Below, piece by piece: positions 9,278 to 17,807 of a stretch of 43,997 bases of DNA. Made by a program: the position numbers and the translations under genes. The DNA lies in NCBI GenBank assembly GCA_029237525.1, contig JARBAU010000269.1, positions 1 to 43,997 on the forward strand, given 5' to 3'. Every line of letters begins with the position of its first letter. Positions within the stretch are counted from its first letter, which is position 1. The notes below the pieces were generated by a model, which saw nothing but the letters and a program-made list of their open reading frames with translations, did no database searches and was not told the origin of the DNA. This DNA is from Nitrososphaerales archaeon. Its GTDB lineage: Archaea > Thermoproteota > Nitrososphaeria > Nitrososphaerales > Nitrososphaeraceae.

Positions 9278-10624
9278 TTGGTTAAGAATGCCATATTATG
9301 TGTGATTTTACTAACTGGCGTGATTTCCAGTGCAATCCTGGGTTCTTCTCTTTCGATTGATAGCTTTGTAATGGCACAAAAGGAGAAAATTACCATCAAT
9401 ACAATGCTTGAAGACCAAGGAGACCCTCGCAGATGGAATTCTTTGTTTCAACCTGCACTGCAAGAACTAAGAGCGAACCATCCTGACAAGGAGATTTTGT
9501 TGAACACGACAATGCTTCCATATGATCAAGCTAGATCACACATGCTACAATATTTGGCTGCTAAGCGACCAATCGATCTCATTTCTCTAGATCAAATATG
9601 GCTTGGGGAGTTTGCACAGAAGAGACTCTTGACTGATCTTACAAATTATACCAAGGATTGGGGAAGAGAAAAAGATTGGTATCAGGAAAATTGGGATGGA
9701 GGAATATATGGTGGAAGAGTTTATGGAATATGGGCATGGACTGATATTAGAGGAATATGGTACTGGAAGGATCTATTAAGCAAGGCAGGCGTTAATCCAG
9801 ATTCCTTAAAGACTTGGAACGGATATATTGCAGCCGCTATTAAACTTAATACAGCTCTTAGACCAGAAGGGATAGAAGGAATTCATCTTACTGGGGCTAG
9901 TCATTCTCCTGACTTATGGTACCCATATTTATGGATGCTTGGTGGCGAAATACTAAAGATGAAGTCTGGACATCCAACAAAAGGCAGTTACTGGTTTCCT
10001 GCTTTTAATAGTACAGAGGGCATAAGGGCTATGAATTTTATAAAACAGCAGGTCGACGCTGGAATAAAGCCTCAGAAAAACCATTATTGGGGACTAGAAT
10101 TCCTGGATAGAAAGTTTGCAGTAATGATAGAAGCATTGCAACATCACATTAATGAAAGATTTCCGATTACTTCGCCTGAAAGAAGGACAGAATTCGAAAA
10201 TATGGTGGGCTTCTTACCTATGCTACCAGTTCCAAGCCCTTATTACAATACCACTAGCTTGATGGGCGGATGGGAACTAGCTGTTCCCAAAACGTCTACA
10301 CAAAAGCAACTCGCATGGGAGCTAATTACAATAATGCTGGAACCCAAAATTCTTACCCCCTATTTAGCAGCTCATTCAAACCTTCCAACGCAAATCCCTA
10401 TAGGAGAAGGTCCATATTCTTTACTAATAAATCGCACAACACCCTACTATGATAACCTAATTACCCTTTTAAAGACTGGAAGAAGTAGGCCAAGCATACC
10501 AGAATATCCTCAAATTTCCGATACCATACACCATGCACTCGACGAGGTATATTATGGCATAAAAGAACCGAAGCAGGCTCTAGACGAGGCAGCTAACAAA
10601 TCCGCAAAGCTATTGGGTTGGTGA
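9278..10624 (+). CDS. Extracellular solute-binding protein, family 1 (sugar ABC transporter type)
   Basis: A 448-residue exported binding protein. Residues 1-33 form a signal peptide (hydrophobic ILCVILLTGVISSAILGSS, then FVMAQ). The mature part starts KITINTMLEDQ and has the family pattern: PIDLISLDQIWLGEFAQKRLLTDLT (about 105-129), a ligand-cleft WKDLLSKAGVNPDSLKTWNGY (about 167-187), and SLMGGWELAVPKTSTQKQLAWELI (about 327-350). Such proteins capture sugars or polyols outside the cell and hand them to a membrane permease. No permease or ATPase gene is next to it, which makes it an orphan here. The start is TTG with a TATA-like box about 30 bases upstream; a GTG nine codons later is an alternative. 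Confidence 0.85.
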   Translation: MVKNAILCVILLTGVISSAILGSSLSIDSFVMAQKEKITINTMLEDQGDPRRWNSLFQPALQELRANHPDKEILLNTTMLPYDQARSHMLQYLAAKRPIDLISLDQIWLGEFAQKRLLTDLTNYTKDWGREKDWYQENWDGGIYGGRVYGIWAWTDIRGIWYWKDLLSKAGVNPDSLKTWNGYIAAAIKLNTALRPEGIEGIHLTGASHSPDLWYPYLWMLGGEILKMKSGHPTKGSYWFPAFNSTEGIRAMNFIKQQVDAGIKPQKNHYWGLEFLDRKFAVMIEALQHHINERFPITSPERRTEFENMVGFLPMLPVPSPYYNTTSLMGGWELAVPKTSTQKQLAWELITIMLEPKILTPYLAAHSNLPTQIPIGEGPYSLLINRTTPYYDNLITLLKTGRSRPSIPEYPQISDTIHHALDEVYYGIKEPKQALDEAANKSAKLLGW

Positions 10625-10813
10625 ACTGCTTGTAAAAATATTCGATACAAATCAAGCCTCGAAGTATCATATTTTATTTAATAGAGTACAACATATTGCT
10701 CCCCAAGATTATTTCAGTTAAATGGTAATGCATTTCATAATAGGTAAATTATGAACTACATCAAATGTAATCATACAACAAAATATTAATAGCAACAATT
10801 CTGATTAGGATTC

Positions 10814-11431
10814 GTGAATTCGAATAGGAAATTATGTTCTGTGCCTAACACATTTTGCAGCTTTTCAGAAAGACATTTAATCCCAAACTATGTCAAATTG
10901 ATTTTTCTTGTAGGAATGCTCTCTATCATAGGATTATCTTCAATCTCTTCTGCATTTGCTCAGCATATGATGATGCCACCAGCTGCTAGTATCGGTGATA
11001 GAAAAATCGTATCTAATTTTGAGATTACGCCAAAATCTATTCATGCTGGCCAGAATGCATTAATGAGGATTTCCTTCGATGATCAAAAGACTAAGCAGAA
11101 GATATACCACGTAACTGTAAGAATGGATATTTCTAAAGATGGTAAGCATATCTTTTCAGAATTCTTCCATTCTCATGATGGGATTTTAAATGTCAATTTC
11201 CGCCAAGCTGGTAGTAGTCGTTCTTCACCCACAGGGAATACAATAGGGGGAAACTTTGATGACTTGACAAACGCCTGGATTTCCGATCCCAGTAGTCCAA
11301 TAATAGTTAACGGACCAGTATTCGTAAAGCAGGGCAATTACAAATTAGTTCTAGAGGTAACTACACTAGACAATGACAAGACAGATCTAGCGCAACCGCT
11401 AAGATATGACTACAATGTTCCAGTAGCTTGA
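10814..11431 (+). CDS. Exported hypothetical protein with beta-sandwich-like domain
   Basis: A 205-residue protein with an N-terminal basic region, a hydrophobic segment (about residues 26-48, LIFLVGMLSIIGLSSISSAF) ending in AFAQ, and a mature part of alternating strands. A Met/His patch (QHMMMPPA) lies at the mature N-terminus and HSHDG around residue 110, so metal binding, perhaps copper, is possible but not shown. I do not recognise a named family. The GTG start lies about 25-30 bases after a TATA-like AAATATTAATA (10780-10790), as for a leaderless mRNA. It stands alone between the solute-binding gene and the Lrp-GAF regulator. Confidence 0.7.
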   Translation: MNSNRKLCSVPNTFCSFSERHLIPNYVKLIFLVGMLSIIGLSSISSAFAQHMMMPPAASIGDRKIVSNFEITPKSIHAGQNALMRISFDDQKTKQKIYHVTVRMDISKDGKHIFSEFFHSHDGILNVNFRQAGSSRSSPTGNTIGGNFDDLTNAWISDPSSPIIVNGPVFVKQGNYKLVLEVTTLDNDKTDLAQPLRYDYNVPVA

Positions 11432-11687
11432 TATTTTAATATTTTGGTCAGTAGGTGAGTCATAATACAAGCAAAGGCCGAAATCAATAGTAACACTTCA
11501 TAGAAACTTTCTGGCATAAGTTCTTCAGCTTCCAATCGATCAAGATTCTGACCAGTCTGATTAGAAATAAAAAGTATTCCAGCTGAAAAATGTAATGCGT
11601 TGATAAAATTCACTTGCGCGGATAACACCCATGAACTTGTAATTTGATTGCGTAAAAATAATAATCCTCGGATATGATTGTATAATC

Positions 11688-12683
11688 TTGTTGGACGATA
11701 TTGACAGGGTAGTGCTTTTATGCGTTGGTAGGAATGCGCGCATGTCATCGAAGGAAATTCAAAAAGTAGTACGCGGTATTGGTCATGAACTTACGGAAAG
11801 GGCAATTAGATACAGGCTTCAGAGACTAGAGCGTAACAATCTAATACTTGGATACTCTGCGATAGTTAACCCCAGTCTAGTATCTGAAAAGATAAATCGT
11901 ACAATCATTCTTAAATTCAAAAATTCAAGTAATTCTTCTGTCCTTATTGATAGGCTTTCAAATTATGTTGAGGAGGCTCCTTTTTGTGTATACTCAGCCA
12001 GGTTAGGAGGTGGAGAATTCGACTGGGTAGCCCACTTTATTTTTGAATCAGTAGAACAGTATGACCTTGAAAGTAACAACTTTTTACATAGATTCGCTGA
12101 CTTAATTCTAGAATATAGGTCATATGAGTCGAAGACTTTGAAGGCGTCTCCTTATACAATAGCAGATGAACACGATACAATTGAACGAAAGTCAAAAGTG
12201 TACAAGATATTGAGTTCAATTCAGAGACACGATAATTTGAATGATAAACTTCAGCAGACTGTTGAAAGCGTCGTAAAATATTTTGATGCTAAATTTGCTA
12301 GAATCTGGTTAGTTGATAATGAAAGAAAATTTCTAATCCTTAGATTTAGCGCTGGTAAATACAAGAATATTGATGGAGAATTCTCCAAAGTACCAGTAAA
12401 TTCTGTTAAGATTGGTCCTATTGTAAAAAACAAAAAACCTGCAATTACGAACGAAGTTCTAAATGATCCAAGAATAAAATATCATGATTGGGCAAAAAAG
12501 GAGAATCTAAAATCATTTGCAGGGTACCCGCTAATCTACAATTATCAAGCAATAGGCGTTCTAGCTATGTTTAGTGAAAAGAGACTAAATCTTCTTGACT
12601 TCGAAATCTTAGGAATCTTCTGTGAGCAGATCTCAAGAGAGCTAAAAGGTTTTTTCGACGCACAAAAATTCTTGTCAATCTGA
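11688..12683 (+). CDS. Lrp/AsnC-like helix-turn-helix regulator fused to a GAF domain
   Basis: A 331-residue protein with two parts. Residues 1-60 form a winged helix-turn-helix of Lrp/AsnC type (LDDIDRVVLLCVGRNARMSS, then RAIRYRLQRLERNNLILGY), followed to about 150 by a region with the beta pattern of an Lrp-type ligand domain (INRTIILKFKN, GGGEFDWVAHF). Residues about 180-325 form a GAF domain (LQQTVESVVKYFDAKFARIWL, LKSFAGYPLIYNYQAIGVLAMFS). GAF domains bind small molecules or chromophores, so this is a candidate one-component regulator with two sensing parts. The TTG start lies about 30 bases after TAAAAATAATAA at 11653-11664. Targets are unknown. Confidence 0.8.
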   Translation: MLDDIDRVVLLCVGRNARMSSKEIQKVVRGIGHELTERAIRYRLQRLERNNLILGYSAIVNPSLVSEKINRTIILKFKNSSNSSVLIDRLSNYVEEAPFCVYSARLGGGEFDWVAHFIFESVEQYDLESNNFLHRFADLILEYRSYESKTLKASPYTIADEHDTIERKSKVYKILSSIQRHDNLNDKLQQTVESVVKYFDAKFARIWLVDNERKFLILRFSAGKYKNIDGEFSKVPVNSVKIGPIVKNKKPAITNEVLNDPRIKYHDWAKKENLKSFAGYPLIYNYQAIGVLAMFSEKRLNLLDFEILGIFCEQISRELKGFFDAQKFLSI

Positions 12684-13022
12684 TGACTGAGAAGACACAG
12701 TCAAAATGATAGTTATGCAGATTATATATTTCAATTTAGTACTTGGCCAGAGTATTATAAACTTAAAAATGTCGATTACCCTAGCGTAACTAGATATCAG
12801 ACGGTCGGATTCAACGATTAAGGGCCCAGTGATATTCGGGTTTGGTTATGGTAACATAATACTCAAGCTACTCCTAGATCACATCTTTCTACTTCTGAAT
12901 TAGATATAGATCGAATTAAATCTCAACTTACAGGCAATTATCATTAGACTACTAACTAAATTTTGTATGTTAATGGAATTGCTACTGTCGGCGGTGTAAT
13001 AGTCCTGCTCCACCCACCAACG
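12684..13022. other. Gap between convergent genes
   Basis: No gene, repeat or clear structure seen between the Lrp-GAF gene and the convergent alcohol dehydrogenase gene. Confidence 0.5.
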
Positions 13023-14087
13023 TCAGTTCTCATGCTCTAATGAGTTCAAGACATCTATAACAAATCTATATCGAACATCACTGGACACAATACGGTCATA
13101 TGCCACGTTCACTTGTTGAATTGGTACAAGTTCTATATCACAACTAATGTTGCGATCATTACAGAAGCTTAACATCTCTTGTGTTTCTTCGATCCCGCCT
13201 ATAACAGAACCTGCAATACTTCGACGAGCATTAGTGATGGAATAAGCGTTGAATTGCATTTTATTCTGCGGTAGTCCAACAATGACCATAGTACCATCCA
13301 AATTCAACATCTTCAAGTACTTGTTTAAATCGATCTCTATAGAAGCCGTATTGATGATTAAATCAAAATTTCCCCTAAGTTTTTTGAAAGTATTTGGATC
13401 AGATATTGAATGAAAATTATCAGCTCCCATTCGAATAGCCTCATCTTGTTTATTCGATGAATGGCTCAACACTGTGACGTCTGCGCCAAGGGCATGTGCT
13501 ATTTTCACTCCTATATGACCTATGCCACCAAGTCCAATGATCGCCAGCTTCATTTCTGGGCCCGCATTCCAGTGCATTAAGGGCGAGTATAATGTGATGC
13601 CAGCGCAGAGAAGAGGTGCTGAAGCAGCAAGAGGAAGATTACCAGGGACGGCGAGTACATATTTTTCATTAACAACTATCTTGTTAGAATACCCCCCTTG
13701 AGTGGGAGAGCTTTTTCCATTTTCCCATTCTATTGCATTGTAAGTCCAAATTGCTCCCTTTACGCAATATTGTTCAAGGCCTTTCATACAGGGTTTGCAT
13801 TCCCTACACGAGTTTACAAAATTACCGACTCCAACCCTGTCGCCGACTTTAAACTTGGTAACGTTGTCACCAGTTTGGACAACTATTCCAACGATTTCAT
13901 GTCCAGGAACTAAGGGGAAAGTAGATGATCCCCATTCGTTACGAACTTGATGTACGTCAGAATGGCATATACCGCAGTACTGGATGTCAATTAGGACGTC
14001 GTTTTTGAGTAGACTCCGTCTTTTAAAGGAGTAAGGAATTAATGGCTTACTGGGCTGCATTGCAGCATACCCGATCGTATCAATCAT
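13023..14087 (-). CDS. Zinc-dependent alcohol dehydrogenase, YahK/cinnamyl-alcohol-dehydrogenase-like
   Basis: A 354-residue medium-chain dehydrogenase that would interconvert alcohols and aldehydes with NAD(P)H. Catalytic zinc ligands are readable: Cys41 in CGICHSD, His63-Glu64 in PGHEIVG, and a Cys in LLCAGIT near 165. The structural zinc set is complete: CRECKPC and the following C (Cys94, 97, 100, 108). The cofactor-binding loop is IGLGGIGHIGVK near residues 188-199. The block QGGYSNKIVV near 134 is typical of the YahK/CAD branch, which often uses NADPH. It ends about 160 bases after the cyclase-receiver gene on the same strand but probably has its own promoter. Natural substrate unknown. 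Confidence 0.9.
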   Translation of the reverse strand: MIDTIGYAAMQPSKPLIPYSFKRRSLLKNDVLIDIQYCGICHSDVHQVRNEWGSSTFPLVPGHEIVGIVVQTGDNVTKFKVGDRVGVGNFVNSCRECKPCMKGLEQYCVKGAIWTYNAIEWENGKSSPTQGGYSNKIVVNEKYVLAVPGNLPLAASAPLLCAGITLYSPLMHWNAGPEMKLAIIGLGGIGHIGVKIAHALGADVTVLSHSSNKQDEAIRMGADNFHSISDPNTFKKLRGNFDLIINTASIEIDLNKYLKMLNLDGTMVIVGLPQNKMQFNAYSITNARRSIAGSVIGGIEETQEMLSFCNDRNISCDIELVPIQQVNVAYDRIVSSDVRYRFVIDVLNSLEHEN

Positions 14088-14250
14088 ATTCTCTATTCAC
14101 TCCGTTACTGAGAATACAGAAATCCCAGTTATGAATTTAGTTAGTGTATTATAGAAGCAATAACACATGAGTGAAGGTTGTGGTCTGCACCAGCGTGAAC
14201 AATACAGCTACAGACCCTAATTGTGAAGGAAGTTCCAAGACATCAAGATG

Positions 14251-15474
14251 TTAGTTGAGTACCGTTTTAACAGTATTAATAAACATCCTAAGATCTACCG
14301 GCTTTCTAATAAAAGTATCATTATTCCTAGTGCCTGGCAAGATACTCAATAGTTCTTCAGCTGCATCTAAGGCTGAAAGAAAAATGATCTTAATTTCGGG
14401 ATCTATTGCTTTCATTCTACTGTATAACTGCAAACCATTTACTCCAGGCATTCTTATATCGAGAATTACTAGGTCATAATAGGAAGTAGCATGCTCGGCA
14501 AATTTCTTTAATGATTCTTGTGGTTCTGAAAATGCCTCGACATTGTAGCCCGCATCTTCTAAAAATGATCTATACGTTAACAAGACATCAGGTTCATCAT
14601 CGACTATCAAGACATTATAAGAAGACTTTTTTTGTCCGATCTCGTGGTCAACATATCGAGTTGATTTCGATTGGTGGATAATATTTGTACTATGAGTTGC
14701 ACTCTGTAATAGGTGCTTTTTCAAATTCAATGTATCAAAGAGTTTATCATATCGGCGGATTACACCGTCGGAATTTATGCTTTCCTTTCGAGCCACGGTA
14801 TACACAGGATATGGATGTTTTGCATCAAGACAATATTCAGTTTTTCCTTTAAATTTATACATGCTATATAGTGATGAGTAAGAAGGATTCTTTAGGACCT
14901 GATAAAGATCCCCACCAATAACCATCTCATTTGGAGATGCTTTTGAGTTTATCTTTGTGCATAGGTTAACCGTGGAACCGAATAGGTCATCTCGATCAGG
15001 ATTCCCTGCTGATCTTGCAACCTCTACTCTCCCATAATCTGCGCTCACTCTATAACTCATCGAAGACACTATACCTGCTAACTTCGCACTAATTACAGAT
15101 CTCACTGCGATCATAGTAAGGCCGCATTCTAGCACATCGCTGAAACCAGAGTCATCTTCTACATTACTAGTACTGGGGAAATAGTAAAGAATGCCGTCAC
15201 CAGTGCTCTTGATTATGCGTCCATGAAACTCAGATATAATAGCTGCCATTGAGTTGAGGAATGTAGAGTAGTAGTCTCTAATCTTCTGAGAATCTTTGAT
15301 TGTTGCGGTGGTTTTAGTAGATTCTGATACATCTACAAAACAAACACAATAATTCTGTGAAAGATCGAAAAATGAAATTTCGTCTGAAGTTTCAATTATG
15401 GGAGATGAATCCTTCTCGTAAGATCTGGAAAAGCCTTCATCAAATGAATCATGTTGTGAGTCATTACCGGTCAT
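14251..15474 (-). CDS. Class III adenylate/guanylate cyclase domain fused to a C-terminal response-regulator receiver
   Basis: A 407-residue soluble protein. Residues about 40-225 form a class III nucleotidyl cyclase: metal-binding Asp48 (CFVDVSES) and Asp93 (STGDGILYYF), Lys89 and Asp163 at base-recognition positions, and Asn170 in STVNLCTKI. The position normally held by the transition-state Arg (N-x3-R) is Lys174, so activity may be reduced or altered. Residues about 285-405 form a receiver domain with acid pair Asp292-Asp293, phospho-acceptor Asp339 (VILDIRMPG) and Lys391. Most receiver-cyclase fusions I know of have the receiver first. It implies phosphorylation-controlled cyclic nucleotide production. 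A TATA box at 15501-15512 lies about 30 bases upstream of the ATG. The partner kinase is not identified. Confidence 0.88.
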   Translation of the reverse strand: MTGNDSQHDSFDEGFSRSYEKDSSPIIETSDEISFFDLSQNYCVCFVDVSESTKTTATIKDSQKIRDYYSTFLNSMAAIISEFHGRIIKSTGDGILYYFPSTSNVEDDSGFSDVLECGLTMIAVRSVISAKLAGIVSSMSYRVSADYGRVEVARSAGNPDRDDLFGSTVNLCTKINSKASPNEMVIGGDLYQVLKNPSYSSLYSMYKFKGKTEYCLDAKHPYPVYTVARKESINSDGVIRRYDKLFDTLNLKKHLLQSATHSTNIIHQSKSTRYVDHEIGQKKSSYNVLIVDDEPDVLLTYRSFLEDAGYNVEAFSEPQESLKKFAEHATSYYDLVILDIRMPGVNGLQLYSRMKAIDPEIKIIFLSALDAAEELLSILPGTRNNDTFIRKPVDLRMFINTVKTVLN

Positions 15475-15500
15475 TAGGCATAAGTCTATAGACGTGCGTG

Positions 15501-15512
15501 CAATATATAAAG
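15501..15512 (-). promoter_or_regulatory. TATA box of the cyclase-receiver gene
   Basis: CTTTATATATTG on the minus strand, centred about 33 bases upstream of the ATG at 15474, giving an expected leader under 10 bases. Confidence 0.6.
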
Positions 15513-15600
15513 AATCACCAAGCTCTATAATCGGTCAAAAACGAAATATTGCCATACGACTTAGGTTTGCTACTGATGCTGTTCTAACCAAATGAAGCAC

Positions 15601-15846
15601 TTAGTGGGGGATCAACTCTTCATTAATCCTTATGATATAATGACTTTCTATTTTCCTCTTATAGCCTGCTTCAGACAGATATTTGTCTTTCAAATTTCCA
15701 TAACTCCATTTAATGAACCGTTTATTCGGTTCATGATTATCGGATCTTTCAAACTCATTTTGCAAACGATTTGAACGAAGAACGAGGTCAAATTTCAAAG
15801 TTCGAAATGGAAAGATATTGGAAGTGATTTTTCGAACATATATCAT
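15601..15846 (-). CDS. Small hypothetical hydrophilic protein
   Basis: An 81-codon ATG frame of hydrophilic, protein-like composition (for example KRFIKWSYGNLKDKYLSEAG near residues 43-62) without a recognised domain. A TATA-like CTTATTATATTTAC on this strand (about 15875-15888) would start transcription about 10 bases before the ATG. An 8-bp inverted repeat (ATGAACCG/CGGTTCAT, 15713-15734) lies inside it. The opposite strand frame is hydrophobic and less likely. It could be a real small gene or chance. Confidence 0.4.
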   Translation of the reverse strand: MIYVRKITSNIFPFRTLKFDLVLRSNRLQNEFERSDNHEPNKRFIKWSYGNLKDKYLSEAGYKRKIESHYIIRINEELIPH

Positions 15847-15988
15847 GACTTTTCGATTGTCATACCTACTGTAAATATAATAAGCATTGATATAGGACGG
15901 TATACGTAAAGGAACTTTAGCAAAAATCTCTTAAATTGACGAAATTAATAGAATAAAAGTAAAATAAAATAAAATTTGAAGAATTCAT

Positions 15989-16192
15989 CTAGACGGATTG
16001 GGACTGCAAAGGTTGAGTTGACTGTGCTATCTGGGTGCTTGGGCTGCCAGAGGTGTTTGGACTGGTATTTAACCCTGAGGCTCCATTAGGATTATTAGGA
16101 CATGCATGGACGGAATGTATAACCCCATTCCCAGTCGCTAAGAGCGCTGTTAAAAATACTAATGCTGTCGCCATTATAACGAGCTTATTCAT
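15989..16192 (-). CDS. Small exported protein, Ser/Gln/Asn-rich
   Basis: A 67-residue secreted peptide precursor. A clear signal peptide occupies residues 1-30 (MNKLVIMATALVFLTALLAT and on), followed by a Cys-Pro-Asn-Asn and a tail rich in Ser, Thr, Gln, Asn and Pro. I chose the Met at 16192 rather than the in-frame ATG at 16213, because the TATA box (16214-16224) ends directly at the latter and lies about 27 bases upstream of 16192, which fits a leaderless mRNA. Function unknown; the low-complexity tail would be exposed at the cell surface. Confidence 0.6.
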   Translation of the reverse strand: MNKLVIMATALVFLTALLATGNGVIHSVHACPNNPNGASGLNTSPNTSGSPSTQIAQSTQPLQSQSV

Positions 16193-16213
16193 CAAGCTCA
16201 CTATAAATGACAT

Positions 16214-16224
16214 TATATTTAAAT
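16214..16224 (-). promoter_or_regulatory. TATA box deciding the start of the small exported protein
   Basis: ATTTAAATATA on the minus strand; its distance of about 27 bases to 16192 supports that ATG as start over the one at 16213. Confidence 0.5.
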
Positions 16225-16695
16225 CATATTAGCTTAATAGTCTACGATACTTAAACACTTGATGCATTTAATACCTAACCTTAGGGCACAGATCTCTAAT
16301 AATAATATCTATCTCGCTCTTGTCCGCTATTTTCAAATAACTAAATGAAGCTTTGTAGCAAATAAGATGAGATCTATTTCCCAAATTTAATTTCGTTGGC
16401 AGATGTCATGATTGACACGCTTTATGGGTATACATAAAAACCTGATAATGAATGATCAATTCTTTGAGCGACTTGTTCCATCCTAGCTTTTGTAAGATAT
16501 AGTTTAGAATGAAAAATGTTGCGTGGATTTTAATATTTAAGGAAGTGGAAAAGGTTGCACACAATTATTGCTATTGAATCTCCGAAGATGGCCAATCGAT
16601 CCCTCCGTAGTATGAGGTATGAGTTATTTATGAATGCCTTGACGTGTATTTGCATGGGATTAATTCAATAGCGGCGGCTTGGTAGAGTAACAGAG
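16225..16695. other. 470-base gap
   Basis: No gene or clear structure found between the zinc-ribbon gene and the small exported protein gene. Confidence 0.45.
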
Positions 16696-17073
16696 TTATT
16701 GGGGTCGTTCCTTTCTTTTAGGAAAATCACTTAAATCAGAGCTATAACATCTCAGGCATTTTCTAGGTTCGAGAGCAGTCAAATAGGAGATATAGTGGCA
16801 GTTCGAGCACTGTAATCTAACAAATGGATCTCTTAACTCAAAAGTCCCATCGCTAGCATTCTCTACAATCACATGACGAGCTGATAAATTTTCAAGAACA
16901 CTTCCCAAATATTGCTCGAGCTCTGGTTGACCAGTTTGTCTATATCGCAAGTAAGTGTTGATAATATCCATTGGTAATTTTGCTCGCAAAAATTGTCTAT
17001 TATTCAAATTATATTGTCGAAAAAGATAGTCACGCAGGTACCATTCAAATTCACTAACACTTATTTTCCCCAT
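16696..17073 (-). CDS. Hypothetical protein with C-terminal zinc ribbon
   Basis: A 125-residue protein. Residues 1-85 are mixed helix, with an aromatic/basic N-terminus (SEFEWYLRDYLFRQYNLNNR); the C-terminal third holds CSNCHYISYL and, 13 residues on, KCLRCYSSDL, a CxxC-x(n)-CxxC zinc ribbon, then a basic tail. Such small ribbon proteins are common among archaeal nucleic-acid or protein binding adapters; no named family is recognised. The ATG lies 13 bases inside the end of another small frame upstream (17061-17198), which suggests coupling if that frame is real. Confidence 0.7.
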   Translation of the reverse strand: MGKISVSEFEWYLRDYLFRQYNLNNRQFLRAKLPMDIINTYLRYRQTGQPELEQYLGSVLENLSARHVIVENASDGTFELRDPFVRLQCSNCHYISYLTALEPRKCLRCYSSDLSDFPKRKERPQ

Positions 17074-17198
17074 AACAATACCATCTCCTGCGTGTATTCA
17101 TCAATATTTGTTAGTATATAATAAAGATACAACTTTTTCAATATGGATTTGGTGACCCCGTCCAAGGCCTCATAATACAATGGATCCAATTTACTCAT
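17061..17198 (-). CDS. Possible 45-residue protein overlapping the zinc-ribbon gene
   Basis: An ATG frame (MSKLDPLYYEALDGVTKSIL and on) of plausible composition, ending 13 bases inside the zinc-ribbon gene. The same frame extends upstream to 17315, overlapping a plus-strand frame. No domain is recognised. Start choice and reality are both uncertain. Confidence 0.3.
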   Translation of the reverse strand: MSKLDPLYYEALDGVTKSILKKLYLYYILTNIDEYTQEMVLLWGK

Positions 17199-17326
17199 AT
17201 GTTTGTAGCAGTATATTCTCATTCGATTGATGATGAGATAATGGCTATAGAGTTTCAAGCTAGTATCAAAACTCTCGGACCTAATAGAGATTGCCGCCCT
17301 TTGGAGAAATTTCAAGTTTCAAACTT

Positions 17327-17354
17327 AAATGGAGATAGAAAAATGGAGATAGAA
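17327..17354 (+). repeat. Two perfect 14-base tandem copies
   Basis: AAATGGAGATAGAA occurs twice head to tail. Each copy holds an ATG preceded by AA, and each is followed by GGAGAT. Confidence 0.8.
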
Positions 17355-17450
17355 AACTACATTCTTACTTCTAACCAACTAATGGATGAAGTTTTTGATA
17401 AAAACTCTTCCAACCAATATGGAAAAAATATTATAGCAAGTATAGAATAG
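17344..17450 (+). CDS. Possible very short ORF upstream of the coiled-coil membrane protein
   Basis: About 35 codons beginning MEIENYILTSNQLMDEVFDK and ending in TAG ten bases before the next ATG. It starts in a perfect 14-base tandem repeat (AAATGGAGATAGAA, 17327-17354). The frame is also open further upstream to 17199. Its 3' part carries the TATA box of the following gene, so it may be no gene at all. Confidence 0.2.
17425..17436 (+). promoter_or_regulatory. TATA box of the coiled-coil membrane protein gene
   Basis: AAAATATTATAG centred 30 bases before ATG 17460; fits a leaderless or near-leaderless mRNA and supports that start. Confidence 0.5.
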
Positions 17451-17459
17451 CATCGTATT

Positions 17460-17807
17460 ATGCTTGCTCAAATCCTTGATATATGGGGTTGCATTCCGGA
17501 GCTTGGCAGACAATGTGTAGATATGACGAACGCATCCAGTACCTATTTAGGAATTGTAGCGGGTGCTTTGATAGGAGGAATAATCAGCTGGTGGATATAT
17601 AATCGCCAGAACAAATCCTCAAAACAGCAGGAAAGTATTCTCCAAAGAATAAATAAACTGGAAGAAGGCAACAGAAAAATTTTGATACATTTAGAAATAA
17701 CAGCTAAGAAGAGCAAAGATCTCTTGGACCGTGTAGTTAGCCTTAATCAGAATATAATAGAGCTGGACAAGAAAATACGCGAGCTCAGAAAGAATGACCA
17801 CCTATAA
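17460..17807 (+). CDS. Small one-TM protein with C-terminal coiled coil
   Basis: A 115-residue membrane protein. One transmembrane helix lies near residues 28-46 (TYLGIVAGALIGGIISWWIY), followed by a basic stretch and a long amphipathic helix (about 52-112) with heptad-like Leu/Ile spacing, ending in KKIRELRKNDHL. The N-terminal 27 residues carry two Cys (GCIPELGRQC). The topology suggests the coiled coil is cytoplasmic. No named family; a scaffold role is a guess. Confidence 0.65.
   Translation: MLAQILDIWGCIPELGRQCVDMTNASSTYLGIVAGALIGGIISWWIYNRQNKSSKQQESILQRINKLEEGNRKILIHLEITAKKSKDLLDRVVSLNQNIIELDKKIRELRKNDHL

Noticed and set aside
15713-15734. 8-bp hairpin ATGAACCG/CGGTTCAT as an RNA element
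   Set aside because: Lies within a possible coding frame; isolated and without a T-run.
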